Positions 1 through 6,028 are shown, counted from the first letter of the stretch. The stretch is DNA of 6,469 nt from Candidatus Bathyarchaeota archaeon (GCA_023128135.1 JAGMEO010000029.1:1-6469), one strand, 5' to 3'. A program made the numbers and translations. The notes: generated by a model from the letters alone, not told the origin.

Positions 1-20
1 TTTTCACTATGATGCCAATT

Positions 21-30
21 ATTTATTTTT
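21..30 (+). promoter_or_regulatory. Candidate TATA box for the ABCE1 gene
   Basis: An AT-only stretch (ATTTATTTTT) lies about 50 bases before the TTG start. A transcript starting some 25 bases downstream would include the GGTGA ribosome site at 62-66 in a short leader. The whole leader is AT-rich, and a second TATA-like string at 34-41 (AATATAAT) competes. That second box would put the transcript start almost on the Shine-Dalgarno site, so it is less likely. This is placement by spacing only. Confidence 0.3.
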
Positions 31-61
31 ACAATATAATTTTGAACAAAATTATGATCGT

Positions 62-66
62 GGTGA
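62..66 (+). promoter_or_regulatory. Shine-Dalgarno site of ABCE1 (GGTGA)
   Basis: GGTGA is a perfect match to the archaeal 16S anti-Shine-Dalgarno end and lies 9 bases before TTG at 76. The in-frame TGA at 64-66 falls inside it and closes the frame upstream, so the non-ATG start at 76 is effectively the only one that keeps the first iron-sulfur cysteines. Confidence 0.8.
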
Positions 67-75
67 CTGTTTAAA

Positions 76-1881
76 TTGACTAGAATAGCCGTTTTGGATA
101 CGGATAGGTGTAGACCTAGAGACTGTGGAAGAGTCTGTTACAGATTTTGCCCAATGGTTAGAAGTAATATTGATGCTATAAAATTCGATGAGAGCGATGA
201 TAAACCACTCATTGTTGAAGCCCTTTGCACCGGATGTGGGATATGTATTAAAAAATGTCCATTTGATGCAATATCTATTGTAAATCTTCCAGATGAACTT
301 GAAGGTGAATGTAGTCATAGATTCGGTCCTAATGCTTTCAAATTATTTAGATTACCCATTCCAGAATCCGGAGTCATATTAGGTTTGATAGGAAAAAATG
401 GGGTGGGAAAAAGCACTGCTCTTAAAATTTTAGCTGGAGAAATTAAACCAAACCTTGGAAATTATGAAAAAGTCCCTGATTGGGCAGAGATAATAAAACA
501 TCACCGTGGATCAGTTTTACAAGACTACTTTCATCAACTAAGTGAAGGCAAACTGAAGACTGTTCATAAACCACAATATGTAGATAAGATCCCGGAAGAA
601 GTTGCTCTCTTAAATGTGGTTGAAAGCCTTGAAAGAGCAGATGAAAGAAGTAAAATGGGTGATGTGATAGAACAACTCCAGCTTAACCAGTTTTTAGATA
701 GGAAAATAAAGGTTCTAAGTGGGGGAGAATTGCAGCGTGTTGCCATAGCTGCTACAATCTGTAAGGATGCGGACATTTATCTCTTCGATGAACCTTCAAG
801 CTACCTCGATGTAAAACAACGTATCGAGGCTTCCAAGGCTATTCTTGGACTAAAATCTGATGGTAAAATGGTTGTTGTTGCTGAGCATGATCTGGCTGTT
901 CTTGATTACCTTTCAGATCACATATGTATCCTTTATGGGGAACCAGGAGTTTATGGTGTCATATCAAGTGTGTACGGTGTTAGAGTAGGGATAAATCGTT
1001 ACTTAGACGGGTATCTACCTGATGAAAACATACGTTTTAGACGTCAACCAATAAAGTTTCAAGTTAAACCGCCTATCACCACATGGAAAACACAGAATAT
1101 TGTTTTAAAATGGGGGAAAATGAAAAAATCTTATGATAAATTTACACTCATGACTGAATCAGGATCAGCTCATGAAGGAGAAGTTATAGGAATCTTAGGA
1201 CCAAATGGGATTGGAAAGACTACTTTCATCAAACTGTTAGCAGGAATTGAGACACCTGATGAAGGACAAAAATCAACTTCTGACAAGATAAAAGTTAGTT
1301 ATAAGCCCCAATACATATCTTCCAATTATAATGGAAGTGTTGAGGATTTACTTAGATCTGTTTCAAAAGAAAATTTTACTTCTAGTTGGTATAGATCTGA
1401 AATCTTAAAGCCGTTAAATCTTGAAAGAATCTTAGATAGAAAAGTTAATGCTTTGAGTGGAGGAGAATTACAGCGAACCGCTATTGGAGTGTGTCTATCA
1501 AAAAAAGCAAACATATACCTCTTAGATGAGCCTAGCGCATATCTCGATGTTGAAGAGAGGTTAGCAATGACTAGGACTGTAAGGCGAATTATTGAAAGTC
1601 GAGGAGTCACAGCTTTCGTTGTTGATCATGATATTTTAACTCAAGATATTATCGTAGATAGGATAATGATCTTCCAAGGCGATGCTAGTCTGCGAGGGCA
1701 TGCTGGTTTTTTAACAAGCATTAGAGAAAGTATGAACACTTTCCTAAAGGATATGAATATTACGTTTCGAAGAGACTCTACTACTGGTAGACCAAGAGTA
1801 AACAAGGAAGGTTCAAGGTTAGATAGATATCAAAAGTCAATCGGTGAGTATTATTATGAACCAAAGAACGATGAAGATTAA
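76..1881 (+). CDS. ABCE1/Rli1-type ribosome recycling ATPase
   Basis: This is the cytoplasmic twin-ATPase that splits ribosomes after termination together with aRF1 or Pelota. The N-terminal iron-sulfur domain has all eight cysteines in the family pattern: C12, C17, C21, C25, then C51, C54, C57, C61, each set ending in CP. The first ATPase domain has Walker A GKNGVGKST (106-114), signature LSGGELQR (214-221), Walker B IYLFDEPSSYLD (234-245, catalytic E239) and switch H271. The second has GPNGIGKTT (375-383), LSGGELQR (460-467), YLLDEPSAYLD (481-491, E485) and H518. The C-terminal tail carries the family's GRPRVNK and RLDRYQKS strings. At 601 residues it is full length. The start is TTG, supported by the Shine-Dalgarno site and by the family-like opening MTRIAV. 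The gene converges with HMG-CoA reductase 45 bases downstream. Nothing is missing or broken; the identification is secure. Confidence 0.97.
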   Translation: MTRIAVLDTDRCRPRDCGRVCYRFCPMVRSNIDAIKFDESDDKPLIVEALCTGCGICIKKCPFDAISIVNLPDELEGECSHRFGPNAFKLFRLPIPESGVILGLIGKNGVGKSTALKILAGEIKPNLGNYEKVPDWAEIIKHHRGSVLQDYFHQLSEGKLKTVHKPQYVDKIPEEVALLNVVESLERADERSKMGDVIEQLQLNQFLDRKIKVLSGGELQRVAIAATICKDADIYLFDEPSSYLDVKQRIEASKAILGLKSDGKMVVVAEHDLAVLDYLSDHICILYGEPGVYGVISSVYGVRVGINRYLDGYLPDENIRFRRQPIKFQVKPPITTWKTQNIVLKWGKMKKSYDKFTLMTESGSAHEGEVIGILGPNGIGKTTFIKLLAGIETPDEGQKSTSDKIKVSYKPQYISSNYNGSVEDLLRSVSKENFTSSWYRSEILKPLNLERILDRKVNALSGGELQRTAIGVCLSKKANIYLLDEPSAYLDVEERLAMTRTVRRIIESRGVTAFVVDHDILTQDIIVDRIMIFQGDASLRGHAGFLTSIRESMNTFLKDMNITFRRDSTTGRPRVNKEGSRLDRYQKSIGEYYYEPKNDED

Positions 1882-1926
1882 ATGTATGCTTGCTATTCTT
1901 TAAAAAATCTTTAAATTTATTTTCTG
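1882..1926. terminator. Convergent gap with T-rich putative terminators
   Basis: This 45-base gap separates two convergent genes. Read on the minus strand, a six-T run (1907 to 1902) follows the HMG-CoA reductase stop by about 20 bases, within an AAAGATTTTTTAAAG context. On the plus strand the ABCE1 transcript meets TTTATTTTCT (1915-1924). Archaeal termination commonly uses such U-runs without a strong hairpin. The role is inferred from position and composition. Confidence 0.35.
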
Positions 1927-3192
1927 TTATTCTTCAGAATATTTTTTAAGAAGTTCTTTTGCTCGATCAAGCCTAATTTTTTTCTCATGAACCATTTCTT
2001 CAACTACCTTATTTATGATAGCCCCCTTAGCACCAGCTGCGATAGCGATGTTCCTTGCATGAAGCTCCATATGTCCTCTCTGTATTCCCTCAGCAACTAA
2101 AGCTCTTAAAGCTGCAAGGTTTTGCGCTAAGCCTACAGCCGCCATTACCTCTCCAAGTTCAGAAGCAGTTTTAACACCTAAGATTTTTAATGCTATCTGA
2201 GCAATGGGGTGGGTTTTAGTTGCTCCTCCTATTATTCCTACAGCCATGGGGAGCTCAATGAACCCAACTAGATCACCATCCTCGTTCTTCTCCCACATAG
2301 TTAATGATGTATAATTCCCTGTTCTCGCAGCATAAGCATGCCCTCCTGCTTCTATAGCTCTGTGATCATTACATGTTGCTAGAGCAACTGCAATGACTCC
2401 GTTCATTATTCCTTTATTGTGTGTCGCTGCTCTGTATGGATCAGCATTAGCAAATGCATATGCATCCAAGATTCCATCTACAATTGACTCGCCACCAACT
2501 TCAGATTTATCAATGACGACGCTGGCACGTACTAATCGTTTAGTAGCCAAGTTTGATATAATTCGAAGGAGAACTTGACCTCCTGTGATGCGTTCTATTA
2601 AAGAAGCTACAGATTCAGCCATTGTATTAACTGCGTTTGCTCCCATTGCGTCTTTAGTATCCACATAAAGCTCAACGATTACCATCGACCCTCTAATGGT
2701 TTGTAATACTTTGACATTAAGATCGTTTGCGCCACCTCCAAGAGAATAAAGAATTGGGTCTTGTTCATTTGCTTTCTTTAAGATCTCTTCTTTTGAAGAC
2801 AAAATTGCCTGTTTAGCTTTACTTGGATTCTTAACCTTCACAACCTGTATTTGCCCAATCATAATAGATCCAGTGCTACTAGTTGAAAAACCTCCTTTTA
2901 ATCTGGCCATTTTCGCTGCATTACTTGCTGCAGCAACCACAGAAGGCTCCTCTATCGCCATTGGTATAAGATAGTCTCTACCATTTATCACAAAGTTTGT
3001 AGCTATGCCCAAAGGAAAAGGAATCGATCCAATCACATTCTCAATCATCTTGTCTACAACATCAAATGATAAAGATCCCGTTTTTATGAGGTTAACCTCA
3101 TCGTCAGAAAGATCAGCAAAATTTTTTATAATCTCTATTCTTTGACTAGCAGGTAGTTTATAAAAACCTGGAAGCCTAGATGTCTTACGCAT
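1927..3192 (-). CDS. HMG-CoA reductase, class II
   Basis: The enzyme reduces HMG-CoA to mevalonate, the committed step towards archaeal isoprenoid lipids. Numbered from the ATG at 3192 (421 residues), the class II landmarks are ENVIG (51-55), EEPS with catalytic E82, AMGANAVNTMAE (182-193), ATHNKGIMNG with K260, NDHRAIEAG with D276, GGATKTHP (322-329) and GHMELHARNIA with H378. These match E83, K267, D283 and H381 of the Pseudomonas mevalonii enzyme. D145 aligns with its D146, which contacts the NADH ribose, so NADH use is inferred. There is no membrane segment, so the protein is soluble. A TTG five codons upstream (3207) also opens the frame, but it overlaps the Shine-Dalgarno site at 3201-3206. 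The ATG form begins MRKTSRLPGF, aligning with the family's SRLPAF opening. Length is normal (about 420-430). The class II form is the type usual in bacteria, suggesting ancient transfer. Confidence 0.95.
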   Translation of the reverse strand: MRKTSRLPGFYKLPASQRIEIIKNFADLSDDEVNLIKTGSLSFDVVDKMIENVIGSIPFPLGIATNFVINGRDYLIPMAIEEPSVVAAASNAAKMARLKGGFSTSSTGSIMIGQIQVVKVKNPSKAKQAILSSKEEILKKANEQDPILYSLGGGANDLNVKVLQTIRGSMVIVELYVDTKDAMGANAVNTMAESVASLIERITGGQVLLRIISNLATKRLVRASVVIDKSEVGGESIVDGILDAYAFANADPYRAATHNKGIMNGVIAVALATCNDHRAIEAGGHAYAARTGNYTSLTMWEKNEDGDLVGFIELPMAVGIIGGATKTHPIAQIALKILGVKTASELGEVMAAVGLAQNLAALRALVAEGIQRGHMELHARNIAIAAGAKGAIINKVVEEMVHEKKIRLDRAKELLKKYSEE

Positions 3193-3200
3193 AATTGAAA

Positions 3201-3206
3201 ACCTCA
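3201..3206 (-). promoter_or_regulatory. Shine-Dalgarno site deciding the HMG-CoA reductase start
   Basis: Read on the minus strand this is TGAGGT, 8 bases before the ATG at 3192. The same hexamer sits 9 bases before the isomerase start at 5882, which supports it as this genome's normal ribosome site. It overlaps the TTG at 3207-3205, which argues against starting there. Confidence 0.75.
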
Positions 3207-3227
3207 AACTAACTTATACAGTTTAAT

Positions 3228-3238
3228 CTTTTTAAAAG
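3228..3238 (-). promoter_or_regulatory. Candidate TATA box for HMG-CoA reductase
   Basis: On the minus strand the sequence reads CTTTTAAAAAG. A transcript starting about 25 bases on (near 3207) would just include the TGAGGT ribosome site and give a leader of about 15 bases. The call rests on spacing and composition only. A later TATA-like string (TATAAGTT near 3217-3210) would leave the Shine-Dalgarno site out of the transcript. Confidence 0.4.
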
Positions 3239-3251
3239 ATGAATTTAATAA

Positions 3252-3267
3252 GGCATGTCTTCATGCT
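3252..3267. repeat. Short inverted repeat upstream of the HMG-CoA reductase promoter
   Basis: GCATG (3253-3257) and CATGC (3262-3266) face each other across the four bases TCTT; the flanking G and T could add a wobble pair. It lies about 15 bases upstream of the putative HMG-CoA reductase TATA box, outside the expected transcript, so a DNA-binding site is more plausible than an RNA hairpin. Five-base arms can occur by chance. Confidence 0.3.
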
Positions 3268-3356
3268 GCTTTAAGTATGTTAAGAGGCGGATTGGTATTT
3301 ACATCAACTTATAATAAGAAAAAACAAAAATTTCTTCCATAAAAAGTGATACATCC

Positions 3357-3366
3357 CTTAAATAAT
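3357..3366 (+). promoter_or_regulatory. Candidate TATA box for uL16
   Basis: CTTAAATAAT lies about 50 bases before the ATG at 3413. Transcription from about 3388 would give a leader of roughly 25 bases including the GGAGAT site. Another string, ACTTATAATAAG near 3307-3318, is a better TATA match but would imply a leader of about 75 bases. The divergent gap 3193-3412 holds no gene I can support. Confidence 0.35.
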
Positions 3367-3400
3367 TCCTCCTGCTCCTTATACACCATCAAAATAAAAT

Positions 3401-3406
3401 GGAGAT
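3401..3406 (+). promoter_or_regulatory. Shine-Dalgarno site deciding the uL16 start
   Basis: GGAGAT abuts an ATG at 3407 with no spacer, which would be unusable, but sits 6 bases (8 from the GGAG core) before the in-frame ATG at 3413. This favours a start at 3413 over 3407; the two differ by only two residues. Confidence 0.7.
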
Positions 3407-3412
3407 ATGTGG

Positions 3413-3880
3413 ATGGATTATACTCGTAAAGAATACATTGGTGGTACTCCACAATCTAAGATCACGATCTTTAAATCTGGTGATCCTAATCAAAAATACA
3501 ATTATGAAGTCACTCTTAAATCTGAGAGCAAATGCGAAATTAAATCAGGTGCACTCGAGAGTATAAGACTTCACATCAATCGAAACTTAACGTGGAAGCT
3601 TACAAAATCTAAATTCTATTTTAAAATCCCCATTTATCCTCATCATATAATTCGAAGGAATACACAGTTGGGCTTTGCAGGTGCTGACCGAATCTCTAAA
3701 GGGATGAGCCAGTCATTTGGTAAACCAAAATATAGAGTTGCTATGGTAAAAAAAGGGCAAACTATCACCTTTGTACGAGTCATGAACAAAGAAGATGTTA
3801 AGATAGCAAGAGAAGTACTCAAAGGAGCAATTAAAAAGATTCCCGCAAAAGGGAAGATAGTTACAGAAAAGATTAGTTAA
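3413..3880 (+). CDS. Large-subunit ribosomal protein uL16 (L10e), N-terminally short
   Basis: uL16 binds 23S rRNA near the peptidyl transferase and tRNA sites and is added late in 50S assembly. Numbered from the ATG at 3413 (155 residues), the family signatures are YTRKEYIGG (3-11) with PQSKITIF (13-20), ALESIRLHINRNL (47-59), IYPHHIIRRN (74-83), FAGADRISKGM (88-98), FGKPKYRVA (102-110) and KKGQTI (113-118). Archaeal members normally run about 165-180 residues and begin with a basic segment of roughly 15 residues ending in a Cys-Tyr-Arg-like motif before the YTRKEY block. Here the protein begins directly at YTRKEY. An in-frame TAA at 3395-3397 prevents extension, and no other frame just upstream encodes the missing part. 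The rest of the protein looks intact, so a functional short form is more likely than a pseudogene. It is divergent from HMG-CoA reductase, with sua5 174 bases downstream. Confidence 0.93.
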   Translation: MDYTRKEYIGGTPQSKITIFKSGDPNQKYNYEVTLKSESKCEIKSGALESIRLHINRNLTWKLTKSKFYFKIPIYPHHIIRRNTQLGFAGADRISKGMSQSFGKPKYRVAMVKKGQTITFVRVMNKEDVKIAREVLKGAIKKIPAKGKIVTEKIS

Positions 3881-3886
3881 AAACAA

Positions 3887-3895
3887 TTTATTTTC
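3887..3895 (+). terminator. T-rich putative terminator after uL16
   Basis: TTTATTTTC begins six bases after the uL16 stop codon. It is similar to the T-rich tract after ABCE1 and suggests that uL16 and sua5 are separate transcripts. No hairpin is visible. Composition alone supports the call. Confidence 0.3.
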
Positions 3896-3970
3896 AATAA
3901 ATCAGAAATAGAACATTAAACCATAAGATGTTTAATTCTAAAGTAGGCCTTGAATAACAGAAGCACCAAT

Positions 3971-4016
3971 TTACATTGTCTTATTAGATTGAATTACATT
4001 TCTTAATCGGATTGCA
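3971..4016. repeat. Degenerate tandem repeat, two 23-base units
   Basis: The units are 3971-3993 and 3994-4016. Both begin TTACATT and carry GATTG at unit positions 17-21. Ungapped, 16 of 23 positions agree; a one-base gap improves the match through TCTTA. They lie between the uL16 terminator region and the sua5 start and encode no evident protein. They could be paired protein-binding sites or a decayed duplication. Confidence 0.45.
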
Positions 4017-4018
4017 TT

Positions 4019-4037
4019 ATTTTTAATTATTAAAAAT
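4019..4037. promoter_or_regulatory. AT palindrome at the sua5 promoter
   Basis: ATTTTTAAT and ATTAAAAAT form perfect 9-base arms around a single T. The centre is 27 bases before the TTG start at 4055. That is the spacing of a TATA box from a transcript start, so this may be the sua5 TATA region. Combined with the lack of a good Shine-Dalgarno site, this would fit a nearly leaderless mRNA. Two-letter palindromes arise easily in AT-rich DNA. Confidence 0.4.
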
Positions 4038-4054
4038 GATGGTTTGGAAAGTAA

Positions 4055-4693
4055 TTGACAAAGGTGCTTAAAGTCGATGCAAAAAACCCACATAAGACCG
4101 TTATTTCCTTAATTACCGAAGCAGTGATAGAAGGAAGTACTATTGTATATCCCACGGACACAGTTTATGGCTTAGGAACTAATGCACTTCATCCCAAGAG
4201 TGTATTAAAGATATTTAAAATCAAAGAGAGACCACGTAATCAAGCTTTACCCATAGCAATTCCAAGTATTGAAATGGCTGAAAGACTTGCTTTCATTACA
4301 GAAGAGGCTAAGAAACTTATGAAGGAGTTTTGGCCTGGAGCTATGACGATTATATTACGGAAAAAAAGGTCAGTGCCTATTGAGGTTACTGGTGGGAGAG
4401 ATAGCATCGGGTTAAGAATGCCTCGGCATTTAATACCTCAACTTATCATGAAAAGAGCTGGGTTGCCTTTGATAGCGACTAGTGCAAATAAACATAGAGG
4501 ACATGTTCCTCGAACAGCCAACGAGGCATTAAGACAAATAGGGGGTGAAGTAGATTTCGTATTAGATGCAGGTAGAACTGAAGGAGGAGTGCCTTCTACA
4601 GTCGTTGATTTAACAAGAAAGTCACCTACTGTGATTCGCAATGGGGCGATACAAAGAAAAGAGATAGAAAAAATTTTGGGGTTACTTGGTTAG
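4055..4693 (+). CDS. L-threonylcarbamoyladenylate synthase (Sua5/YrdC family)
   Basis: The enzyme makes threonylcarbamoyl-AMP from threonine, bicarbonate and ATP. In archaea the KEOPS complex (Kae1) then transfers the group to A37 of ANN-decoding tRNAs to form t6A. The 212 residues are a single YrdC domain without the extra Sua5 C-terminal domain. Motifs are YPTDTVYGLG (32-41), KERPRNQALPI (57-67), WPGAMT (93-98), SIGLRMPRH (117-125), ATSAN (141-145), STVVD (181-185) and IRNGAI (195-200). The start is TTG at 4055, directly after an in-frame TAA (4052-4054), giving a family-like opening MTKVLKVDA. A GTG at 4064 would remove three residues. Neither has a strong Shine-Dalgarno site; GATGGT at 4038-4043 is 11 bases off. 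The gene converges with the isomerase gene 43 bases downstream. Family assignment is firm; the exact start is less so. Confidence 0.94.
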   Translation: MTKVLKVDAKNPHKTVISLITEAVIEGSTIVYPTDTVYGLGTNALHPKSVLKIFKIKERPRNQALPIAIPSIEMAERLAFITEEAKKLMKEFWPGAMTIILRKKRSVPIEVTGGRDSIGLRMPRHLIPQLIMKRAGLPLIATSANKHRGHVPRTANEALRQIGGEVDFVLDAGRTEGGVPSTVVDLTRKSPTVIRNGAIQRKEIEKILGLLG

Positions 4694-4736
4694 CAATTTT
4701 TAATTCATTACGTAAACAAAGGCATGTTAAAGGTTT
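4694..4736. terminator. Convergent gap with weak T-run terminator
   Basis: This 43-base gap lies between the convergent sua5 and isomerase genes. A five-T run (4697-4701) follows the sua5 TAG by three bases and is the only terminator-like signal for the plus strand. No comparable T-run is seen on the minus strand within the gap, so the isomerase transcript may end inside the sua5 3' end. Confidence 0.3.
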
Positions 4737-5882
4737 TCAGGAATAATTGTTGATTCTCTGACGGATATTCTCAATAGTTTTAGTCTTCTTTTGAAGCTCT
4801 GACTTTATTTTTGTGATAATTTCAACTGGAGTGGGATTTATCCTATTTGCAAGCGCTAGATATATGCTTGTGAAGTCACCTATGTATAAAACGGAGAGCA
4901 TCTTTGCAAGTTTTGACTCTCCTTTCCCATATATTTCTATAACTCTGTTGGCTTTTTTATCTAAAACGATTTTTTTTGTTATGTCTATCCTATTTTTAAT
5001 TACATTAGGCTCATCGTGATCGCGAATAAGGATAATTACAAAGTGTTTTCCTAGATTCTTAATTCCGATCCAGCCAACAACCTCGTTATGGTTTAATTCT
5101 GGAAAACATTCACACTTGCTCAACGTCTTACTGTTCTCGTTGAACTGCCCTTTAAGCCTTAATGCAACGCCTCTATAATAACCAAAACCATAAATGATTG
5201 GTATATGACCTTGAAGAGCTAGAGCTAATTGTTTTGCTGTATTTTTTGATGTTTTGGTTTCTGGAGCAAGCTCGCCTCTTAAAATTTTTAGCATTTTTAT
5301 TGTTTCTTTGATTTCCAATTTATTAAAATTGATGACATCCAGCTTGTTACATACCTCTGTTAAAGGAAAGAAAAGATAAGGAAAAGCACTTCTCGGAGGG
5401 AAGTTTCCGGGTAACTTAATGAAAGGATTTTGAAGTTTCTTACTGAAATCCTCTAAAAGCCCCCCCGACGATATGGATACGACCATACATCTTCGCTCAA
5501 TTGCATCGAGAAAACTGCTTAATGTTTCTTCAGTGTTTCCTGAGTAACTAACAGCCACTACAAGTGTTTTTTCGTTAGCATAAGCAGGAAGATTATAACT
5601 TCTTGAAACTTCAATTGGTATTCTCACACGATCTCGAAGCCAATCTTTTAGAACATCTCCACCAATCGCAGAGCCCCCCATCCCAGCAATTATAATGTTA
5701 TTTGGAGTTGTGTAAGTGATTTTCACGTTTTTTGATATGCTCAATCTCTTTGGAATCTTCAACACCTTGCCTCTTCTAAGAGCGTCTTCACAATTTTCTG
5801 GGAAAGATGCCTGAATTTTTAACATACTGTCTTTGTCAAATGACTTGAGAAATTCCAGGTCATCGAGAATTGATAGATTCAT
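4737..5882 (-). CDS. Bifunctional phosphoglucose/phosphomannose isomerase
   Basis: The cytoplasmic enzyme interconverts glucose-6-P, mannose-6-P and fructose-6-P. It links glycolysis or gluconeogenesis to the sugar nucleotides used for glycans. The 381 residues fold as two SIS domains, and the length is somewhat above the roughly 300-350 usual in this archaeal family. Motifs are GMGGSAIGGD (67-76), SYSGNTEET (112-120, phosphate-binding Ser/Thr), PPRSAFPYLF (162-171), QFNENSK (246-252) and PELNHNEVVGW (261-271), with INPTPVE (348-354) near the end. E249 and H265 have the same 16-residue spacing as the catalytic E203 and H219 of the Pyrobaculum aerophilum enzyme. The family's Asp before PTPV is Asn349 here. 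The C-terminus ends in a charged, probably helical stretch (355-377). The ATG start at 5882 has a TGAGGT Shine-Dalgarno site 9 bases upstream (5892-5897). The stop is TGA. Confidence 0.94.
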   Translation of the reverse strand: MNLSILDDLEFLKSFDKDSMLKIQASFPENCEDALRRGKVLKIPKRLSISKNVKITYTTPNNIIIAGMGGSAIGGDVLKDWLRDRVRIPIEVSRSYNLPAYANEKTLVVAVSYSGNTEETLSSFLDAIERRCMVVSISSGGLLEDFSKKLQNPFIKLPGNFPPRSAFPYLFFPLTEVCNKLDVINFNKLEIKETIKMLKILRGELAPETKTSKNTAKQLALALQGHIPIIYGFGYYRGVALRLKGQFNENSKTLSKCECFPELNHNEVVGWIGIKNLGKHFVIILIRDHDEPNVIKNRIDITKKIVLDKKANRVIEIYGKGESKLAKMLSVLYIGDFTSIYLALANRINPTPVEIITKIKSELQKKTKTIENIRQRINNYS

Positions 5883-5891
5883 TCAATTTAT

Positions 5892-5897
5892 ACCTCA
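5892..5897 (-). promoter_or_regulatory. Shine-Dalgarno site of the isomerase gene
   Basis: On the minus strand this reads TGAGGT, 9 bases before the ATG at 5882. It is identical to the hexamer before the HMG-CoA reductase gene. Confidence 0.75.
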
Positions 5898-5930
5898 GGC
5901 TAATACATTATTCTTTATTCCTATGTAATA

Positions 5931-5938
5931 GAATTTAA
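5931..5938 (-). promoter_or_regulatory. Candidate TATA box for the isomerase gene
   Basis: On the minus strand the sequence is TTAAATTC. A transcript start about 27 bases on (near 5908) would give a leader of roughly 25 bases containing the TGAGGT site. The call rests on spacing only. Confidence 0.3.
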
Positions 5939-5987
5939 GAGTTAGAAATCTCTGGAATCTTAAATTAAACTTAGTTATATTTGTAGA

Positions 5988-5995
5988 TTATAATA
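5988..5995 (+). promoter_or_regulatory. Candidate TATA box for the SPOUT-family gene
   Basis: TTATAATA, preceded by the purine-containing TAGA, lies about 45 bases before the ATG at 6037. A transcript start near 6017 would give a leader of about 20 bases carrying GGTGA. It is the best-looking promoter candidate in the window, and it suggests the downstream gene group begins here. Confidence 0.45.
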
Positions 5996-6023
5996 TACAA
6001 CCTAAATTATGTAAGACCTTTTT

Positions 6024-6028
6024 GGTGA
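6024..6028 (+). promoter_or_regulatory. Shine-Dalgarno site of the SPOUT-family gene
   Basis: GGTGA lies 8 bases before the ATG at 6037 and matches the ABCE1 ribosome site. It fixes the start of this edge-truncated gene. Confidence 0.8.

Noticed and set aside
52..318. Open frame of 88 residues on the minus strand
   Set aside because: It lies opposite the iron-sulfur domain of ABCE1, resembles no family I know and has no supporting context.
564..776. Minus-strand open frame inside ABCE1
   Set aside because: It is a mirror of the first ATPase domain of ABCE1.
1326..1610. Minus-strand open frame of 94 residues
   Set aside because: It lies opposite the second ATPase domain; both it and the frame at 564-776 carry a CNSPPL string, the reverse reading of the LSGGELQR region.
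2393..2578. Plus-strand open frame inside the HMG-CoA reductase gene
   Set aside because: It is antisense to the conserved catalytic Lys/Asp region and has no family resemblance.
3367..3404. Possible leader hairpin sequestering the uL16 ribosome site (CTCC at 3375-3378 with GGAG at 3401-3404)
   Set aside because: Only four bases pair and flanking bases do not extend the stem, so an autoregulatory structure is not supported.
3881..4054. Possible small RNA or tRNA gene in the uL16-sua5 gap
   Set aside because: No cloverleaf, CCA end or GC-rich structured stretch is visible; the gap is AT-rich with only the short repeats reported.
4438..4641. Minus-strand open frame inside sua5
   Set aside because: It is antisense to conserved YrdC motifs.
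4813..5019. Plus-strand open frame with hydrophobic residues inside the isomerase gene
   Set aside because: The apparent membrane-like character is the antisense reading of the isomerase C-terminal region; there is no ribosome site.
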